Shown here: positions 11,316 through 11,921 of the stretch, piece by piece | Layout of the letters: every line of letters starts with the position of its first letter | Position numbering within the stretch: the stretch's first letter is position 1 | NCBI GenBank assembly: GCA_964393545.1 | Contig: CAYMUB010000018.1 | Span: forward strand, 1 to 11,921 | Length of the DNA: 11,921 nucleotides | Source of the DNA: CAYMUB01 sp964393545 | GTDB taxonomy: Bacteria; Patescibacteriota; Microgenomatia; Daviesbacterales; UBA10151 | Direction of reading: 5' to 3' | Position numbers and translations under genes: made by a program | The notes under the pieces: generated by a model | Databases searched by the model: none | What the model was told of the DNA's origin: nothing | Seen by the model: only the letters and a program-made list of their open reading frames with translations

Positions 11316-11921
11316 GGGTTTTGTTGAATTTTACAAGCTTAAATTTAAAGTTACCCCGGATGTGTTAATCCCCCGTCCAGAAACTGAATTATTGGTTGAT
11401 GAGATTCTGTCTTTTCTACAAACTACTAACTACCAACCACTTACTACTATTCTAGATCTTGGCACTGGTTCAGGTAATATTGCCATCTCTGTTGCTAAAA
11501 ATGCTCCAAGTATAAAAATTATTGCCACCGATGTTTCTTCAAAAGCTCTGAAAATAGCAGCTCAAAATGCTAAATTTCATGGAGTGGAAAAACAAATCAC
11601 TTTTTTAGAAAGCAATCTTTTGGATAAAGTTAATTCAAGCGTGGATATAATAGTCACTAACCTACCATATATTCCCTCAGCTAGAATTCCCTATCTGGAC
11701 TCTTCAGTGAAGGATTTTGAGCCTATTGTAGCCTTAGATGGTGGTGAGGATGGGTTTGGACTTTACAGAAAACTATTCTCCCAAATTTCTACGATGCAAC
11801 CCCTGGGGTTCAAACCTAAATTGTTAATTGGAGAGATAGATTATACCCATGGGGAACTGGCTGTAAATGAAGCCTTAAAATTTTTCCCCAATGCTCAAGT
11901 TGAAGTTAAAACAGATCTAGC
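11284..11921 (+). CDS. prmC: Release factor glutamine methyltransferase PrmC, N-terminal domain missing (3' end outside window)
   Basis: Methylates the GGQ glutamine of release factors using S-adenosylmethionine. LIPRPETELLVDE (28-40), the SAM-binding DLGTGSGNIAI (58-68) and TNLPYIP (125-131) identify it. FEPIVALDGGEDGFGLYR matches the conserved region after the catalytic motif. The helical N-terminal domain of about 70-80 residues found in typical PrmC is missing: only about 22 residues precede the FKVTPDVLIPRPETE region, and an in-frame TAG abuts the ATG. The catalytic NPPY reads NLPY (126-129). The gene overlaps prfA by 32 bases and is cut after 212 codons. Short low-complexity tracts encode the linker near 46-55 and MQPLGF near 172-177. 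Confidence 0.93.
   Translation, partial: MTSSKPSQYIKGFVEFYKLKFKVTPDVLIPRPETELLVDEILSFLQTTNYQPLTTILDLGTGSGNIAISVAKNAPSIKIIATDVSSKALKIAAQNAKFHGVEKQITFLESNLLDKVNSSVDIIVTNLPYIPSARIPYLDSSVKDFEPIVALDGGEDGFGLYRKLFSQISTMQPLGFKPKLLIGEIDYTHGELAVNEALKFFPNAQVEVKTDL
11416..11450 (+). repeat. CTAAC/CTAC-type low-complexity tract in prmC
   Basis: A run built from ACTAC, CTAAC and CCAAC-like pentamers. It encodes LQTTNYQPLTT, a linker about four residues longer than the corresponding part of E. coli PrmC, just before the SAM-binding motif. Confidence 0.45.
11798..11810. repeat. 13-base GC-rich palindrome, copy 2, inside prmC
   Basis: The same AACCCCTGGGGTT as at 1649-1661, here within the prmC frame, encoding part of MQPLGF. 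Confidence 0.6.

Noticed and set aside
11284..11921. KsgA-type rRNA dimethyltransferase on account of NLPY
   Set aside because: IPRPETE, DLGTGSG and the FEPIVALDGGEDG region are specific to PrmC, as is the location after prfA.
1..11921. CRISPR arrays, transposases, prophage or defence genes
   Set aside because: No direct-repeat/spacer pattern, inverted terminal repeats, transposase or nuclease motifs were seen; the genes are mostly housekeeping.

Overview
The window is AT-rich, densely packed bacterial DNA with standard-code genes: TAA, TAG and TGA all serve as stops. Several traits together suggest a reduced-genome bacterium, most likely of the Candidate Phyla Radiation / Patescibacteria (perhaps Microgenomates). 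These are overlapping gene ends, a tRNA without an encoded CCA, family members that lack accessory domains (MgtE without its N and CBS domains, short RF1, PrmC without its N-terminal domain), and promoters placed almost on top of start codons. The lineage is an inference; there is no rRNA or marker phylogeny here.

Layout. 1-1478 (-) is the N-terminal ~490 codons of an M1 zinc aminopeptidase, divergent from a tRNA-Leu(CAA) at 1520-1602. After a ~300-base intergenic stretch come a P-loop nucleotide-kinase-like protein (1906-2457) and an MgtE-type Mg2+ channel core (2475-3035). These converge with a minus-strand pair, an MBL-fold hydrolase (4361-5014) followed by replicative helicase dnaB (3019-4368). 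Divergent from that pair is an operon of two exported or membrane-anchored proteins (5078-5512, 5509-6219), which converges with a minus-strand mannose-1-phosphate guanylyltransferase (6200-7282).

The central item is 7325-10047. A promoter leads into a compact T-box riboswitch with a clear T-box element, antiterminator and terminator. Its UGGG bulge matches the C73-CCA end of tRNA-His, and a CAC codon sits in the loop of its first hairpin. It controls a 63-residue four-cysteine protein of unknown function, then hisS, then an EamA transporter. From 10068 a separate promoter drives a translation-termination cluster: rpmE (L31), prfA (RF1) and prmC (RF glutamine methyltransferase, cut by the window edge).

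Two initiation modes appear. Genes right behind a promoter (1906, 2475, 5078, 5014-, 7282-, 10086 and probably 1478-) have an extended -10 box (TGnTAnnnT or similar) about 6-12 bases before the ATG and no Shine-Dalgarno sequence, so their mRNAs should be leaderless or nearly so. Some genes with a long leader or inside an operon (5509, 7636, 7910, 11284) carry purine-rich Shine-Dalgarno sites. Others inside operons (dnaB, eamA, prfA) rely on overlap or direct abutment with the upstream stop codon. The most unusual junction is rpmE-prfA: L31 ends in UAG, a codon read only by RF1, and the RF1 start codon follows immediately in the same frame.
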